A stretch of 38,097 nt of DNA from Bacteroidota bacterium (GCA_023429985.1 JAEZCV010000077.1:1-38097), one strand, 5' to 3'; positions 7,528 through 16,195 are shown, counted from the stretch's first letter. The notes: generated by a model not told the origin, from the letters alone. Program-made: numbers and translations.

Positions 7528-8820
7528 ATGGTACATCGAATCATAGAGTGGTCGTTGCGCAACAGGTTTATTGTTCTGGTTTGTGGAATCGGACTTTTTT
7601 CCTGGGGGTTATATTCGGTACAGAACAACCCGATTGATGCCATTCCCGACCTTTCCGAAAACCAGGTTATTATTTTTACAGAATGGATGGGCCGTGGACC
7701 ACAATTAATAGAAGACCAGGTTACCTATCCCCTCGTAACAAACCTGCAGGGACTGCCCAGAATTAAATATGTAAGAGCGAATTCCATGTTCGGAATGAGT
7801 TTCATCTATGTGATTTTTGAAGATGATGTTGATATTTATTGGGCCAGGTCAAGAGTGCTGGAACGTCTTAGCACGATTTCACAATCACTACCTGATGGTG
7901 TAACGCCTCAGCTCGGGCCCGATGGTACTGGTGTGGGACATATTCTTTGGTACACACTGGATGCTCCGGAAATGGACCTGGGAGAACAGAGGGCACTGCA
8001 GGACTGGTATGTAAAATTTGCTTTGCAAAATGTACAAGGTGTAAGTGAAATTGCTTCATTTGGAGGTTTTCAGAAACAATACCAGGTTACAATAAATCCG
8101 AACCAGTTATTATATTATAACCTGGCCGTAAACAATGTAATCAGCGCTATCAGAACCAACAATAATGAAAGCGGGGGCAGCAAGTTTGAGCTTAGCGACA
8201 TTGGTTATGTGATCAAAACAACAGGCTACCTGAATTCCATCCGGGAAATAGAAAACATTCCTATCTCTAATAGAAATGGTATAGCAGTGCGACTTGCTGA
8301 CATTGCCACCATACAAATGGCCGGAGAAACAAGACTTGGAATTTTTGATAAGAATGGTGAAGGTGAGGTAGTAGGGGGAATTGTAGTAATGCGATATGGT
8401 GAAAATGCCGCGCGTGTAATTGAGAATGTAAAAGCTAAAATGCTGGAAGTGGCGAAAGGTTTCCCCCAGGGTGTAAAATTTGAAATCGTTTACGACAGGG
8501 GGAAATTAATAAATGAAAGTATAGACAGCATCAGGAAAACTCTTATTGAAGAAATGATCATCGTTTCTCTTGTGGTGATCGTTTTCCTGTTTCACTGGCG
8601 AAGTGCATTAAGTATCATAATACAAATTCCAATTACAATTGTCACCAGTTTCATATTATTAAATGCATTTGGAATTTCATCCAACATTATGTCGCTTTCA
8701 GGCATTGCTCTCGCAATTGGAGTAATTGTAGACAATGGAATCATCATGAGTGAGAACGCTTATAAACATTTATCAGACAGGTATTCAATCTGGCAGGATC
8801 AACAAAAAACTAAATTATGA
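7528..8820 (+). CDS. cusA: CusA-type RND copper/silver efflux pump, N-terminal part (split gene)
   Basis: These 430 residues match the first two fifths of a CusA/CzcA heavy-metal RND pump. TM1 spans about 12-30 and is followed by the first periplasmic porter region (GRGPQLIEDQVTYPL; ARSRVLERL). TM2-TM4 follow, with AIGVIVDNGIIMSEN in TM4. Asp402 there is the proton-relay aspartate, and the AIG...D...EN pattern resembles the monovalent-metal (Cu/Ag) subgroup. The ORF stops at TGA 8818-8820, in the cytoplasmic loop between TM4 and TM5. The rest is encoded in another frame from an overlapping ATGA. Normal CusA has more than 1000 residues in one chain, so this is a frameshifted gene, an assembly error or a true two-part pump. 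Confidence 0.9.
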   Translation: MVHRIIEWSLRNRFIVLVCGIGLFSWGLYSVQNNPIDAIPDLSENQVIIFTEWMGRGPQLIEDQVTYPLVTNLQGLPRIKYVRANSMFGMSFIYVIFEDDVDIYWARSRVLERLSTISQSLPDGVTPQLGPDGTGVGHILWYTLDAPEMDLGEQRALQDWYVKFALQNVQGVSEIASFGGFQKQYQVTINPNQLLYYNLAVNNVISAIRTNNNESGGSKFELSDIGYVIKTTGYLNSIREIENIPISNRNGIAVRLADIATIQMAGETRLGIFDKNGEGEVVGGIVVMRYGENAARVIENVKAKMLEVAKGFPQGVKFEIVYDRGKLINESIDSIRKTLIEEMIIVSLVVIVFLFHWRSALSIIIQIPITIVTSFILLNAFGISSNIMSLSGIALAIGVIVDNGIIMSENAYKHLSDRYSIWQDQQKTKL

Positions 8821-10748
8821 TCTGGCGAAGAAAAAAAAGGGTAAAGGAAAACTGGATCACAGAGGAAGAGCGACTTGCCATTATTGAAAAATCGAGCAAG
8901 CAGGTTTCGCGTGGAGTCTTCTTTGCTACAATAATTATAATAACCTCTTTCCTTCCTGTATTTATCCTGACCGGCCAGGAAGGAAAACTTTTCCATCCAC
9001 TCGCATTCACAAAAACATTTATAATGATCGTGGATGCCATACTTGTACTTACGTTGGCACCTGTACTTATCTCCTTCTTTTTAAAAGGCAGGTTTAAACC
9101 TGAAGGTTCCAATCCTGTAAACCGTTTTTTGGAAAGGATCTACGAACCTGTTATCAGGTGGGTGCTTAAATGGAGAAAAACTGTGTTAGGCATCAACATC
9201 ATTGCGCTTTTAATATCCATACCACTTCTTAAAAGCCTTGGAACGGAATTTATGCCGCCACTGGATGAACAAAGCATTTTATTTATGCCTGTTACACTTC
9301 CAGATATTTCGAATGCTGAAATAAAAAGGATATTGCAGGTACAGGATAAAATTATTAAGTCGGTTCCCGAAGTAGACCAGGTGTTGGGAAAGGCCGGCAG
9401 GGCAAGTACTGCAACAGACAATTCACCCATCAGCATGATTGAAACCATTATAATGTTGAAGCCATCAGGTGAATGGAGAGAAGGAATAACTAAAGCGGAT
9501 ATAGTAAAAGAGCTGGATGCCAAACTTCAAATTCCCGGTGTGGTGAATGGCTGGACCCAACCTATTATCAACCGCATAAACATGCTGGCAACAGGAATCA
9601 GAACCGATGTAGGTATAAAAGTTTACGGACAACAACTAGATAGTATTGCAGCTGCATCCGAAAGAATAAAAACCGCTCTGAAAAGCACTCGTGGAATTAC
9701 CGATTTGTACGTTGAACCCGTAACCGGCGGTAAATACCTGGCCATCAAGCCCAGGCGCCAGGATCTGGCACGATATGGTTTAAATGTTGAGGATATAAAT
9801 CAAACCATTGAAACTGCTTTGGGAGGAGCAGCGGTTGGACAGACAGTGGAAGGTAGACAAAGGTTTTCCATAAGTGTACGCCTTGGGCAGGAGTACAGGA
9901 ACAGTGTTGAACAGATTAGAAGAATACCGCTGCAATCACCGGGATTTGGCGAAGTGCCATTAAGTGCTGTTGCCGACATAAAATTCGAAGATGGACCACC
10001 TATGATCACATCGGAGAATGCAATTCTACGTGGTGCAGTAATGTTTAATGTAAGAGAAAGAGATTTAGGAAGCACGGTAAAGGATGCCATTGAAACAATT
10101 AATGCAAAGGAAGGAATTCTACCACAAGGGTATTTCCTGGAATGGAGTGGACAATACGAAAACCTGATAAGTGGTCAAAGAACTTTAATGATCATTGCTC
10201 CAATTGTTCTGCTAATAATTTTCTTCTCGCTTTACTTTGCCTTTCATTCTATTCGTGAAGCATTACTGAGTTTAATATCAATTCCATTTGCACTTATAGG
10301 CGGGGCATATATCATTTTCTTCTGGGGTGTAAATCTTTCAGTTGCAGTTGCGGTTGGCTTTATTGCACTTTTTGGAATAGCCGTTGAAACAGGAATTGTA
10401 ATGGTGATTTACCTGAATGACGCGATGAACCAGTTGGTTCAGCAAAAAGCTGTTTCCAGCGCACCCATTACCCGCGAGGATCTTCGAGAGTTTGTGATAA
10501 AAGGTGCAGCGAAAAGACTTCGCCCCAAACTAATGACAGTATGTACCACTTTGTTTGGTTTGGTTCCGGTACTCTGGGCAACCGGCGTAGGCACAGATGT
10601 TATGAAACCCATTGTGCTACCAGTTATTGGTGGTGTAATTACTTCTGCAACACATATACTGCTTGTAACACCCCTGATATTTTTGATGACAAAAGAATAC
10701 GAGTTGCGTAAATATGGTAAACTAGAAATTTATGATGCTGCACATTAA
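8817..10748 (+). CDS. cusA: CusA-type RND copper/silver efflux pump, C-terminal part (split gene)
   Basis: The 643 residues continue CusA from the TM4-TM5 loop: TM5 (FFATIIIITSFLPVFILTGQEGKLF), TM6, TM7, the second porter region (FMPPLDEQSILFMPVTLP; NRINMLATGI) and TM8-TM12. Proton-relay residues are kept: Glu524 in AVETGIVM and Lys571 in RLRPKLMT. Nothing is missing from the C-terminal half. Its ATG overlaps the preceding stop by four bases (ATGA), the usual geometry of translational coupling. The first residues before EERLAII (WRRKKRVKENW) are basic and suit a cytoplasmic loop. An 8-A run lies at 8831-8838, close to the break. The frame just upstream of this ATG is closed by TAA at 8811-8813. 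Confidence 0.9.
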   Translation: MIWRRKKRVKENWITEEERLAIIEKSSKQVSRGVFFATIIIITSFLPVFILTGQEGKLFHPLAFTKTFIMIVDAILVLTLAPVLISFFLKGRFKPEGSNPVNRFLERIYEPVIRWVLKWRKTVLGINIIALLISIPLLKSLGTEFMPPLDEQSILFMPVTLPDISNAEIKRILQVQDKIIKSVPEVDQVLGKAGRASTATDNSPISMIETIIMLKPSGEWREGITKADIVKELDAKLQIPGVVNGWTQPIINRINMLATGIRTDVGIKVYGQQLDSIAAASERIKTALKSTRGITDLYVEPVTGGKYLAIKPRRQDLARYGLNVEDINQTIETALGGAAVGQTVEGRQRFSISVRLGQEYRNSVEQIRRIPLQSPGFGEVPLSAVADIKFEDGPPMITSENAILRGAVMFNVRERDLGSTVKDAIETINAKEGILPQGYFLEWSGQYENLISGQRTLMIIAPIVLLIIFFSLYFAFHSIREALLSLISIPFALIGGAYIIFFWGVNLSVAVAVGFIALFGIAVETGIVMVIYLNDAMNQLVQQKAVSSAPITREDLREFVIKGAAKRLRPKLMTVCTTLFGLVPVLWATGVGTDVMKPIVLPVIGGVITSATHILLVTPLIFLMTKEYELRKYGKLEIYDAAH

Positions 10749-11982
10749 AAGGTTGATGATAATCCTGCTTATTCCTTTGGCTTCTGTTGCACAAAATGAT
10801 AGCATGATGAATCTTCCTGAAATATTCCGGGAGATCAATGACAACAACATACTGCTGAAGAGCTATGAAAAAAGAGCAGAAAGCTTTCAATACAGTGCCG
10901 ATGCTGCCACTGCCTGGATGCCACCAATGATTGGATTAGGAACATGGCAAATGCCCTACCCTTTCCAAAAACTGATGGATGCCAGAGATAAAGGAATGCT
11001 GATGATCAGGCTTGAACAGGAATTTCCAAACAGGGCAAAGTTGAATGCTACGAAAAATTTTATTGCTTCACAGGCCAATGCAGAACAGGCAGCAGGAAAG
11101 GTGGCATTGAATGATCTCAAATCAGAAGCCAGGAAACAATATTATAACTGGCTTATTGCTTCTCAACGAATTGCAGTGCTTAGAAAAAATGAACAGGTGT
11201 TGCTGATGATGCGAAAAATTGAGGAAGTAAGACTTCCTTATAATCAATCGCAGCTAAGCAGTGTTTACAGATCAGATGCCGCATTTGAAGATAATCGTTC
11301 AATGATGCACATGCAATCAGGTGAAATTGCCAGGGCAAAGTCCTACCTCAATGCCCTGATGAACCGGCCTGCAGATCAGGAACTTAAAATCGACACAACC
11401 TACCAGGTTCAATTTACAGCCTTAAAACAGGCAGACACCTCTTTAATTGCAATAAGCAGAAGCGATATACAAAGAATGAATGAGAGTATAAATTCTATGA
11501 GGTTGAATATAGAAGCCATGCAACTTCAAAAAAAGCCAACATTTAAAATCCAGTTCGACCATATGCATCCTTTCGATAACATGATGCCAAAAGGATTTAG
11601 CATTATGGGTATGATGAGTATTCCTATTGCTCCCTGGTCATCTAAAATGTATAAATCAGAAATTAAGGCAATGGAATTTAATATAGATGCCATGCAGAAT
11701 GAAAGAACTGCCATGTTACTGGAAACACAAGGCATGATTAAAGGCATGCAAGCAGAAATTATTGCTATGCAGAGAAGAATTGCAGGAATGGAATCAAAAG
11801 TAATTCCCGCCCTTCAAAAAGCATTCGATGCAAATTATATTCAATACCAGGAAAACAAACTTTCAATAACAACCCTGATTGACAGCTATGAGGCATTGAA
11901 TATGATGCAAATGGAAGTACTGGATGAAAAACAACGTTTATTTCAAATGATAGCCGATTATGAAAAACAGATTTACAGGTAA
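10732..11982 (+). CDS. cusC: TolC-family outer membrane efflux protein (CusC-like)
   Basis: The 416-residue protein has a signal peptide ending SVA-Q and the long amphipathic helices of outer membrane efflux proteins, with repeated Ala/Gln/Asn periodicity and the NAEQAAGKVALNDLKSEA and IAMQRRIAGMESKVIPAL stretches. It would form the outer-membrane exit duct of the Cus pump. It starts inside the end of cusA (17-bp overlap) and its own end overlaps the next adaptor gene by 23 bp, so the genes are translated as one operon. A Met/His-rich segment at about residues 277-300 (HMHPFDNMMPKGF, IMGMM) is unusual for TolC and may help bind Cu(I)/Ag(I). Confidence 0.88.
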   Translation: MMLHIKRLMIILLIPLASVAQNDSMMNLPEIFREINDNNILLKSYEKRAESFQYSADAATAWMPPMIGLGTWQMPYPFQKLMDARDKGMLMIRLEQEFPNRAKLNATKNFIASQANAEQAAGKVALNDLKSEARKQYYNWLIASQRIAVLRKNEQVLLMMRKIEEVRLPYNQSQLSSVYRSDAAFEDNRSMMHMQSGEIARAKSYLNALMNRPADQELKIDTTYQVQFTALKQADTSLIAISRSDIQRMNESINSMRLNIEAMQLQKKPTFKIQFDHMHPFDNMMPKGFSIMGMMSIPIAPWSSKMYKSEIKAMEFNIDAMQNERTAMLLETQGMIKGMQAEIIAMQRRIAGMESKVIPALQKAFDANYIQYQENKLSITTLIDSYEALNMMQMEVLDEKQRLFQMIADYEKQIYR

Positions 11983-13264
11983 ACTGGTTATACTCATTAT
12001 GCTTACAGTTGCTTTTGCAAGATGCAAAAACGATACAACTGCTACCGTTCACGCAGAGCATTCATATACTTGTCCTATGCATCCCCAAATTATAAAGGAA
12101 GAACCGGGAAAATGTCCCATTTGCGGAATGGACCTTGTGCTGGCAACCACCGGCGAAGAATCTCCATTTGACAGTTCATTGCTTCCTTTACTAGAATCTT
12201 CAAATATGCAAATTGCATCCAATTCCCCTACCATTACCGCCGATCCTGCTACCCGTATTTTTTCCATTCCTGTTCAGGGTGTGGTAAGTTTTGATTCAAG
12301 AAAACAACAAGCTATTTCAAGTCGTGTAAGTGGAAGAATAGAACGCCTATACATAAAATATAATTTTCAGCGTGTAAGAAAAGGTCAGAAAATTATGGAG
12401 ATTTATTCCCCTGATCTTGCAGCGGCACAGCGGGATGTAATTTACATCAGCAGGAATGATAACAATCCATCGCTTTTGAATAGAGCCAAACAACGGCTGA
12501 TTTTATTAGGAATGACCTCATCTCAGGTTGAACAGGTATTACGTACAGGAAAACCAATGTACAGCGTTCCGGTTTACAGCAGTGTATCAGGCTACATCAT
12601 AGACAATTCATCAACATCTCCAGCAAATGCAACTACGCCAATGGCAACAACTGGAAATTCATCAGCCCGGGACGGCATGGGTGGAATGGGATCTACCAGG
12701 GCTTCAGCATCATTACCATCTCAACCTGTTGCAATTAATTCACCCGTAATGGCACGTGAAGGCCAATACCTGAGTGCGGGTGAAGGAGTTTTTACTGTAT
12801 ATCTTTCAACCGGGCTTGTTGCAGATTTTTATTTTGATCCTTCCATTATAGCTCATGTTACTAAAGGGGTAAAACTTACTTATCACCAGGTAGGAAATCC
12901 AGGTGATATTCATGCTGGAACCATAGGCTTGATAGAACCCGTACAGCGAAGTGGAAATAATTTTTTAACTGCAAGAGTTTATTTATCGGGAGATAATTTT
13001 CAACCGGGGCAATTACTTTCAGGAAGAATCCCTGTTGTAGCCAGGGGATGGTGGCTTCCTGAATCAGCTGTTGTTTCTTTAGGTAAACAGTCCGTTGTTT
13101 TTAAAAAAGAAAAAGATGTTTTTGTTGCGAAAAATGTTCCCACAGGTATAAGGTCTGAAGGTCTTGTGCAGGTTTTGGACAGTGTGGCCAGGTGGCAGAT
13201 TGCAAAAAACGCAAGTTATTTAACAGGAAGCGAAAGCTTTATCAAAATGCAGAACAATCAGTAA
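11960..13264 (+). CDS. cusB: CusB-type RND periplasmic adaptor with heavy-metal-binding domain (first copy)
   Basis: The 434-residue membrane fusion protein starts with a lipoprotein signal (AFARC, Cys22). It then has a heavy-metal-binding domain at about 37-60: CPMHP (Cys38) and CPICGMD (Cys52, Cys55). The HlyD/CusB core follows: a barrel-sandwich half (SRVSGRIERLYIK), an alpha-helical hairpin (SPDLAAAQRDVIYI) and the beta-barrel (LSAGEGVFTVYLSTG). An insertion around residues 210-250 is rich in Ser, Thr, Ala, Gly and Met (ARDGMGGMGS). Adaptors of this type link CusA to CusC and hand metal to the pump. The start overlaps cusC by 23 bp, and the TAATG junction leads straight into the second copy. 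Confidence 0.9.
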   Translation: MKNRFTGKLVILIMLTVAFARCKNDTTATVHAEHSYTCPMHPQIIKEEPGKCPICGMDLVLATTGEESPFDSSLLPLLESSNMQIASNSPTITADPATRIFSIPVQGVVSFDSRKQQAISSRVSGRIERLYIKYNFQRVRKGQKIMEIYSPDLAAAQRDVIYISRNDNNPSLLNRAKQRLILLGMTSSQVEQVLRTGKPMYSVPVYSSVSGYIIDNSSTSPANATTPMATTGNSSARDGMGGMGSTRASASLPSQPVAINSPVMAREGQYLSAGEGVFTVYLSTGLVADFYFDPSIIAHVTKGVKLTYHQVGNPGDIHAGTIGLIEPVQRSGNNFLTARVYLSGDNFQPGQLLSGRIPVVARGWWLPESAVVSLGKQSVVFKKEKDVFVAKNVPTGIRSEGLVQVLDSVARWQIAKNASYLTGSESFIKMQNNQ

Positions 13265-14463
13265 TGAACAATGTAATCTATGTAATATTGCTTTTGCTGC
13301 TTTTTGGATTTACCTCATGTAAGTCCAAAACAACAGTGACTACAGAAAACGAAACAAATCAAACCTATACCTGTCCAATGCATCCCCAGATTGTACAGGA
13401 GAAACCGGGTACATGTCCCATCTGCGGAATGGATCTGGTTCCATTCGACAAAACCAATAAGGAAGCAAACCTGGTGCTTGGCACTGCGCAGCGTTTGCTG
13501 GCAAATGTTATTACGGATACCATACGCACAGGATCTTTTGCATCGGTGACACAACTGAATGGAAGGATAGTTATTAACCCTGAACAAATTGAAATGATTT
13601 CAAGCAGGGTTCCGGGAAGAATAGAACAATTACATATCAGGGAAACAGGTGTTTTTGTAAACCGTGGACAGCCACTCTATAAGATATATTCCGAACAACT
13701 TTCTGCACTACAACAGGAGTACCTGGTAACCGTTGCACAGGCACTAGAATTTCCTGGCGATGCAAAGTTCCAGCAAATTGAAAATGCAGCACGCCAGCGG
13801 CTTTTGTTATTTGACCAAACCGAAGCCCAGGTATATGCATTAAGAAAAACCAAAACGGTTTCACCTTATGTTACTTACTTTGCTCCGGCATCTGGATTAG
13901 TATCAGAACTGTTCGTAACACAGGGGCAATACGTTGCGGAAGGCGGGCCTGTTATGCGATTGGAAAACTACAGTTCATTGTGGATTGAAGCCGATGTTTA
14001 CCCTTCAGAAATAAATGCCGTTCGTGTTGGACAAATTGTTTCAGTTTCCGTTGCAGGATTTGAAAATCAACAGCAAAAGATGCGGATAGAATTCATTGAA
14101 CCATCGTTAAAAGGAGGAAGCCAGCTGGTGACAGTAAGAGGACGAATACAAAATGAAAGTGGAAAATTCAGGGCAGGGATGCAGGCATTGGTAGATGTAC
14201 CTGTAACTTCAGTATCAAACGCAATTACATTACCTGTTGACGCCGTGATAAGGGATGGCAGCGGAACCCATGTATGGCTGGAAACTGAACCAGGAAGGTT
14301 TGAGCCAAGAACAGTAAGAACCGGCTCTGAAAATTTTAACCGGGTGGAAATTTTAGATGGATTAAAGGCTGGCGAATTAGTAGTAATCAGTGGAGCCTAT
14401 CTTTTGTACAGTGAATACATCTTAAAAAAAGGTAAAGCACCATCAGGAAATCATAATCATTAA
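13264..14463 (+). CDS. CusB-type RND periplasmic adaptor with heavy-metal-binding domain (second copy)
   Basis: This is a second, diverged adaptor of 399 residues, starting at the ATG of a TAATG junction with the first copy. The start is preferred to an in-frame ATG 72 bp upstream because it gives a clean lipoprotein signal (LLLLLFGFTSC, Cys19). The heavy-metal-binding domain is repeated (CPMHP at Cys37; CPICGMD at Cys51 and Cys54), then the HlyD core (SSRVPGRIEQLHIRETG; SGLVSELFVTQGQYV; LWIEADVYPSE) and a C-terminal membrane-proximal domain ending in a His-rich tail (NHNH). It lacks the Met/Gly-rich insertion of the first copy. The two may form mixed hexamers or act in sequence. Confidence 0.9.
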   Translation: MNNVIYVILLLLLFGFTSCKSKTTVTTENETNQTYTCPMHPQIVQEKPGTCPICGMDLVPFDKTNKEANLVLGTAQRLLANVITDTIRTGSFASVTQLNGRIVINPEQIEMISSRVPGRIEQLHIRETGVFVNRGQPLYKIYSEQLSALQQEYLVTVAQALEFPGDAKFQQIENAARQRLLLFDQTEAQVYALRKTKTVSPYVTYFAPASGLVSELFVTQGQYVAEGGPVMRLENYSSLWIEADVYPSEINAVRVGQIVSVSVAGFENQQQKMRIEFIEPSLKGGSQLVTVRGRIQNESGKFRAGMQALVDVPVTSVSNAITLPVDAVIRDGSGTHVWLETEPGRFEPRTVRTGSENFNRVEILDGLKAGELVVISGAYLLYSEYILKKGKAPSGNHNH

Positions 14464-14480
14464 TCATAAAACAATAACGC

Positions 14481-15026
14481 ATGAAACAAGTACTCACAAC
14501 TTTTGTTGCTTTTGCAATTACAGCATTATTCTTTGCCTGTGGAAGCAATGAAACAAAAACAGAAGACCATTCGAAACACCAGACGGCAACCGAAAAAGAA
14601 AGTGCAGCACCCGTTGGCGCAGTAAAGCTGCAGGATGAAGAATTAAATGCCGTTTACCAGCACTATGTTCATTTATCAACAGCATTATCTAACAGCGATA
14701 TGGCAGAAGCAAAAGCTGCATCCAATGCAATTGAAGCAGGAGCCAAAGAATTGGATAATGGAAGCAGGATCGCTACGGAAGCCTCAAAAATTACTGCAGC
14801 CAAAAATATTGAAGAACAAAGAGCTGCTTACGAAACCTTGAGCAATGAAATGATCATGTTAGTAAAAAATGCGGGGCTTAGTTCTGGAGAGCTATATGTG
14901 CAACACTGTCCAATGGCGTTTAACGATAAAGGAGCCTCCTGGTTAAGCTCCAACAAAGAAATTCGCAATCCCTATTTTGGCGAAAAAATGTTAACCTGCG
15001 GCGAAACTACCGAAACGATTAAATAA
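14481..15026 (+). CDS. DUF3347 lipoprotein
   Basis: The 181-residue protein has a lipoprotein signal (LFFACG, Cys20), a His-containing linker (DHSKHQ) and a helical DUF3347 domain (about 50-175). Its signature is near the C-terminus: VQHCPMAFNDKGASWLSS, then EIRNPYFGEKMLTCG. The conserved HCPM and MLTCG Cys/His/Met residues could form a metal site. The family recurs with CusB-like adaptors in Bacteroidota, and here the gene starts 17 bp after the second adaptor. An envelope metal-binding role is inferred. A hairpin follows the stop. Confidence 0.85.
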   Translation: MKQVLTTFVAFAITALFFACGSNETKTEDHSKHQTATEKESAAPVGAVKLQDEELNAVYQHYVHLSTALSNSDMAEAKAASNAIEAGAKELDNGSRIATEASKITAAKNIEEQRAAYETLSNEMIMLVKNAGLSSGELYVQHCPMAFNDKGASWLSSNKEIRNPYFGEKMLTCGETTETIK

Positions 15027-15034
15027 CAAAAACG

Positions 15035-15060
15035 CGCCTGCTCTGATTCTGGAGCAGGCG
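15035..15060 (+). terminator. Hairpin after the DUF3347 gene (weak or partial terminator)
   Basis: A perfect 9-bp GC-rich stem pairs cgcctgctc (15035-15043) with gagcaggcg (15052-15060). It is followed by AAAATTAAATT rather than a T-run, so it may only attenuate readthrough into the DUF305 gene or protect the mRNA end. Confidence 0.5.
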
Positions 15061-15158
15061 AAAATTAAATTCTATTTGTTAGTTCAAATTTGCATTAAGA
15101 TTTTCTCATCTGGCTTTTGAAAATTATTCTGGCAGGAATTCAATAAAATACTAAAGTT

Positions 15159-15602
15159 ATGCCTTACAAAAAACTTACCTGGATGATGCTAATTTCTTTC
15201 GTCATCATGTATATCGTAATGTTTTTAAATATGGATAGCATCAATCATTACCATACAAGTGCTACACGAATTTATATGGCCATATTGATGGTTGCACCAA
15301 TGGCTGTTGTAATGATTTTAATGATGGGTAAAATGTATCCAAACAAAAAAGCAAACCTGGTAATCATATCTTCCAGCATTGTTATTTTTATTGCCACATT
15401 AATTGCCTTAAGAACACAAACTCCAATTGGAGACCAACAATATATGAAAGCCATGATCCCTCATCATTCTTCAGCAATACTCGTAAGCAAACAAGCCAAG
15501 CTAAAAGATCCGGAAGTAAAAAAACTGGCAGTAAAAATCATACAATCCCAGGTAAAAGAGATCGAGGAAATGAAGGGGCTCATAAAAAGGTTGGAGAATT
15601 AG
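15159..15602 (+). CDS. DUF305 family membrane protein
   Basis: The 147-residue protein has three hydrophobic segments in its first half (about 6-24, 40-57 and 65-84), rich in Met. The C-terminal DUF305 part follows: QQYMKAMIPHHSSAILVSKQA with the paired His of the family, then VKKLAVKIIQSQVKEIEEMK. DUF305 proteins are ferritin-like helical bundles often found in copper and other metal-resistance clusters; function is not established. It is the last + strand gene of the copper island, 132 bp beyond the DUF3347 gene. Confidence 0.85.
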   Translation: MPYKKLTWMMLISFVIMYIVMFLNMDSINHYHTSATRIYMAILMVAPMAVVMILMMGKMYPNKKANLVIISSSIVIFIATLIALRTQTPIGDQQYMKAMIPHHSSAILVSKQAKLKDPEVKKLAVKIIQSQVKEIEEMKGLIKRLEN

Positions 15603-16006
15603 AACAGGATGAAGCGGGAGAACCTGCAAAACTCTGGTTCAAAACTAAATGCCACGCTCCCGCAACAGGCGGGAGAACCTGCGACCCTGCCAACCAAAGT
15701 CGGGATGAGCTACCGGAACTTGAGAAAATAAAAAAGCCTTCAGCAAAAACTGAAGACCTCTTGTTGCTTGGAAGACAGTCCCGCAACAGGCGGGAGAACC
15801 TGCGAACCTGCCAACTAAAGTCGAGACGAGCTACCGGAACTTTAGAAAAAAAAAGCCTTCAGCATAAACTGAAGACTTCTTTTTGTCGGGAAGACAGTCC
15901 CGCAACAGGCGGGAGAACCTGCGACCCTGCCAACCAAAGTCGGGATGAGCTACCGGAACTTTAGAAAATAAAAAAGCCTTCAGCAAAAACTGAAGACTTC
16001 TTTTTG
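15603..16006 (-). repeat. Three degenerate tRNA-Pro-plus-terminator repeat units
   Basis: No gene is seen here. Three copies of a unit of about 120 bp start at 15658, 15779 and 15898 (spacings 121 and 119), in register with the intact tRNA-Pro at 16018. Each copy, read on -, keeps a ccggtagc block, a GGGTCGCAGGTTC block matching the tRNA T-arm region, and then a hairpin (TCCCGC/GCGGGA, loop around AACAG) where the T-loop should close. Two junctions retain the acceptor end (GTCTTCCC-like). Each unit is followed by the same CTTCAG/CTGAAG terminator. A shorter fragment (gcgggagaacctgc) lies at 15614-15627. No unit can fold as a full tRNA. Confidence 0.85.
15968..16006 (-). terminator. Rho-independent terminator of tRNA-Pro
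   Basis: Reading - downstream of the tRNA, GTCTTCAG pairs with CTGAAGGC around the loop TTTTTG, and the T-run TTTTTTATTTT follows. Almost identical hairpins recur at about 15730-15763 and 15848-15885 in the degenerate repeat units. Confidence 0.8.
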
Positions 16007-16080
16007 TCGGGAAGACAGGATTCGAACCTGCGACCCCCTGGTCCCAAACCAGGTGCGCTACCGGCCTGCGCTACTTCCCG
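16007..16080 (-). tRNA. tRNA-Pro (UGG)
   Basis: The - strand folds as a complete cloverleaf of 74 bases. The 7-bp acceptor stem is CGGGAAG/CTTCCCG with discriminator A. The D-arm contains GGCCGGTAGC, the anticodon stem is CCTGG/CCAGG with loop TTTGGGA giving anticodon TGG, and the T-arm is GCAGG TTCGAAT CCTGT. CCA is not encoded. It is the parental unit for the degenerate repeats that follow it downstream. Confidence 0.96.
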
Positions 16081-16195
16081 GGTCCGTTTAAGGACGGCAA
16101 AGATAATAGCATCCTGCCTAATTTTTCAAACTTTTTAATAATCACCCTCCTATCACCTATAAATATAGGCAGCACTCCAGATTTTTATTCCGCAA

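Noticed and set aside
8811..8820. Programmed -1 ribosomal frameshift joining the two CusA parts
   Set aside because: The junction ACT AAA TTA TGA has no XXXYYYZ slippery heptamer in the needed frame, so programmed shifting is not supported; coupling or error is more likely.
13192..13263. Longer start for the second CusB-type adaptor
   Set aside because: It would place 24 charged residues before a clear lipoprotein signal and overlap the first copy by 73 bp; the TAATG start is better.
15603..16017. Regular repeats of about 120 bp that could suggest a CRISPR array
   Set aside because: There are no unique spacers; the whole unit repeats, in register with a neighbouring tRNA, and includes its terminator. 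No cas genes are present.
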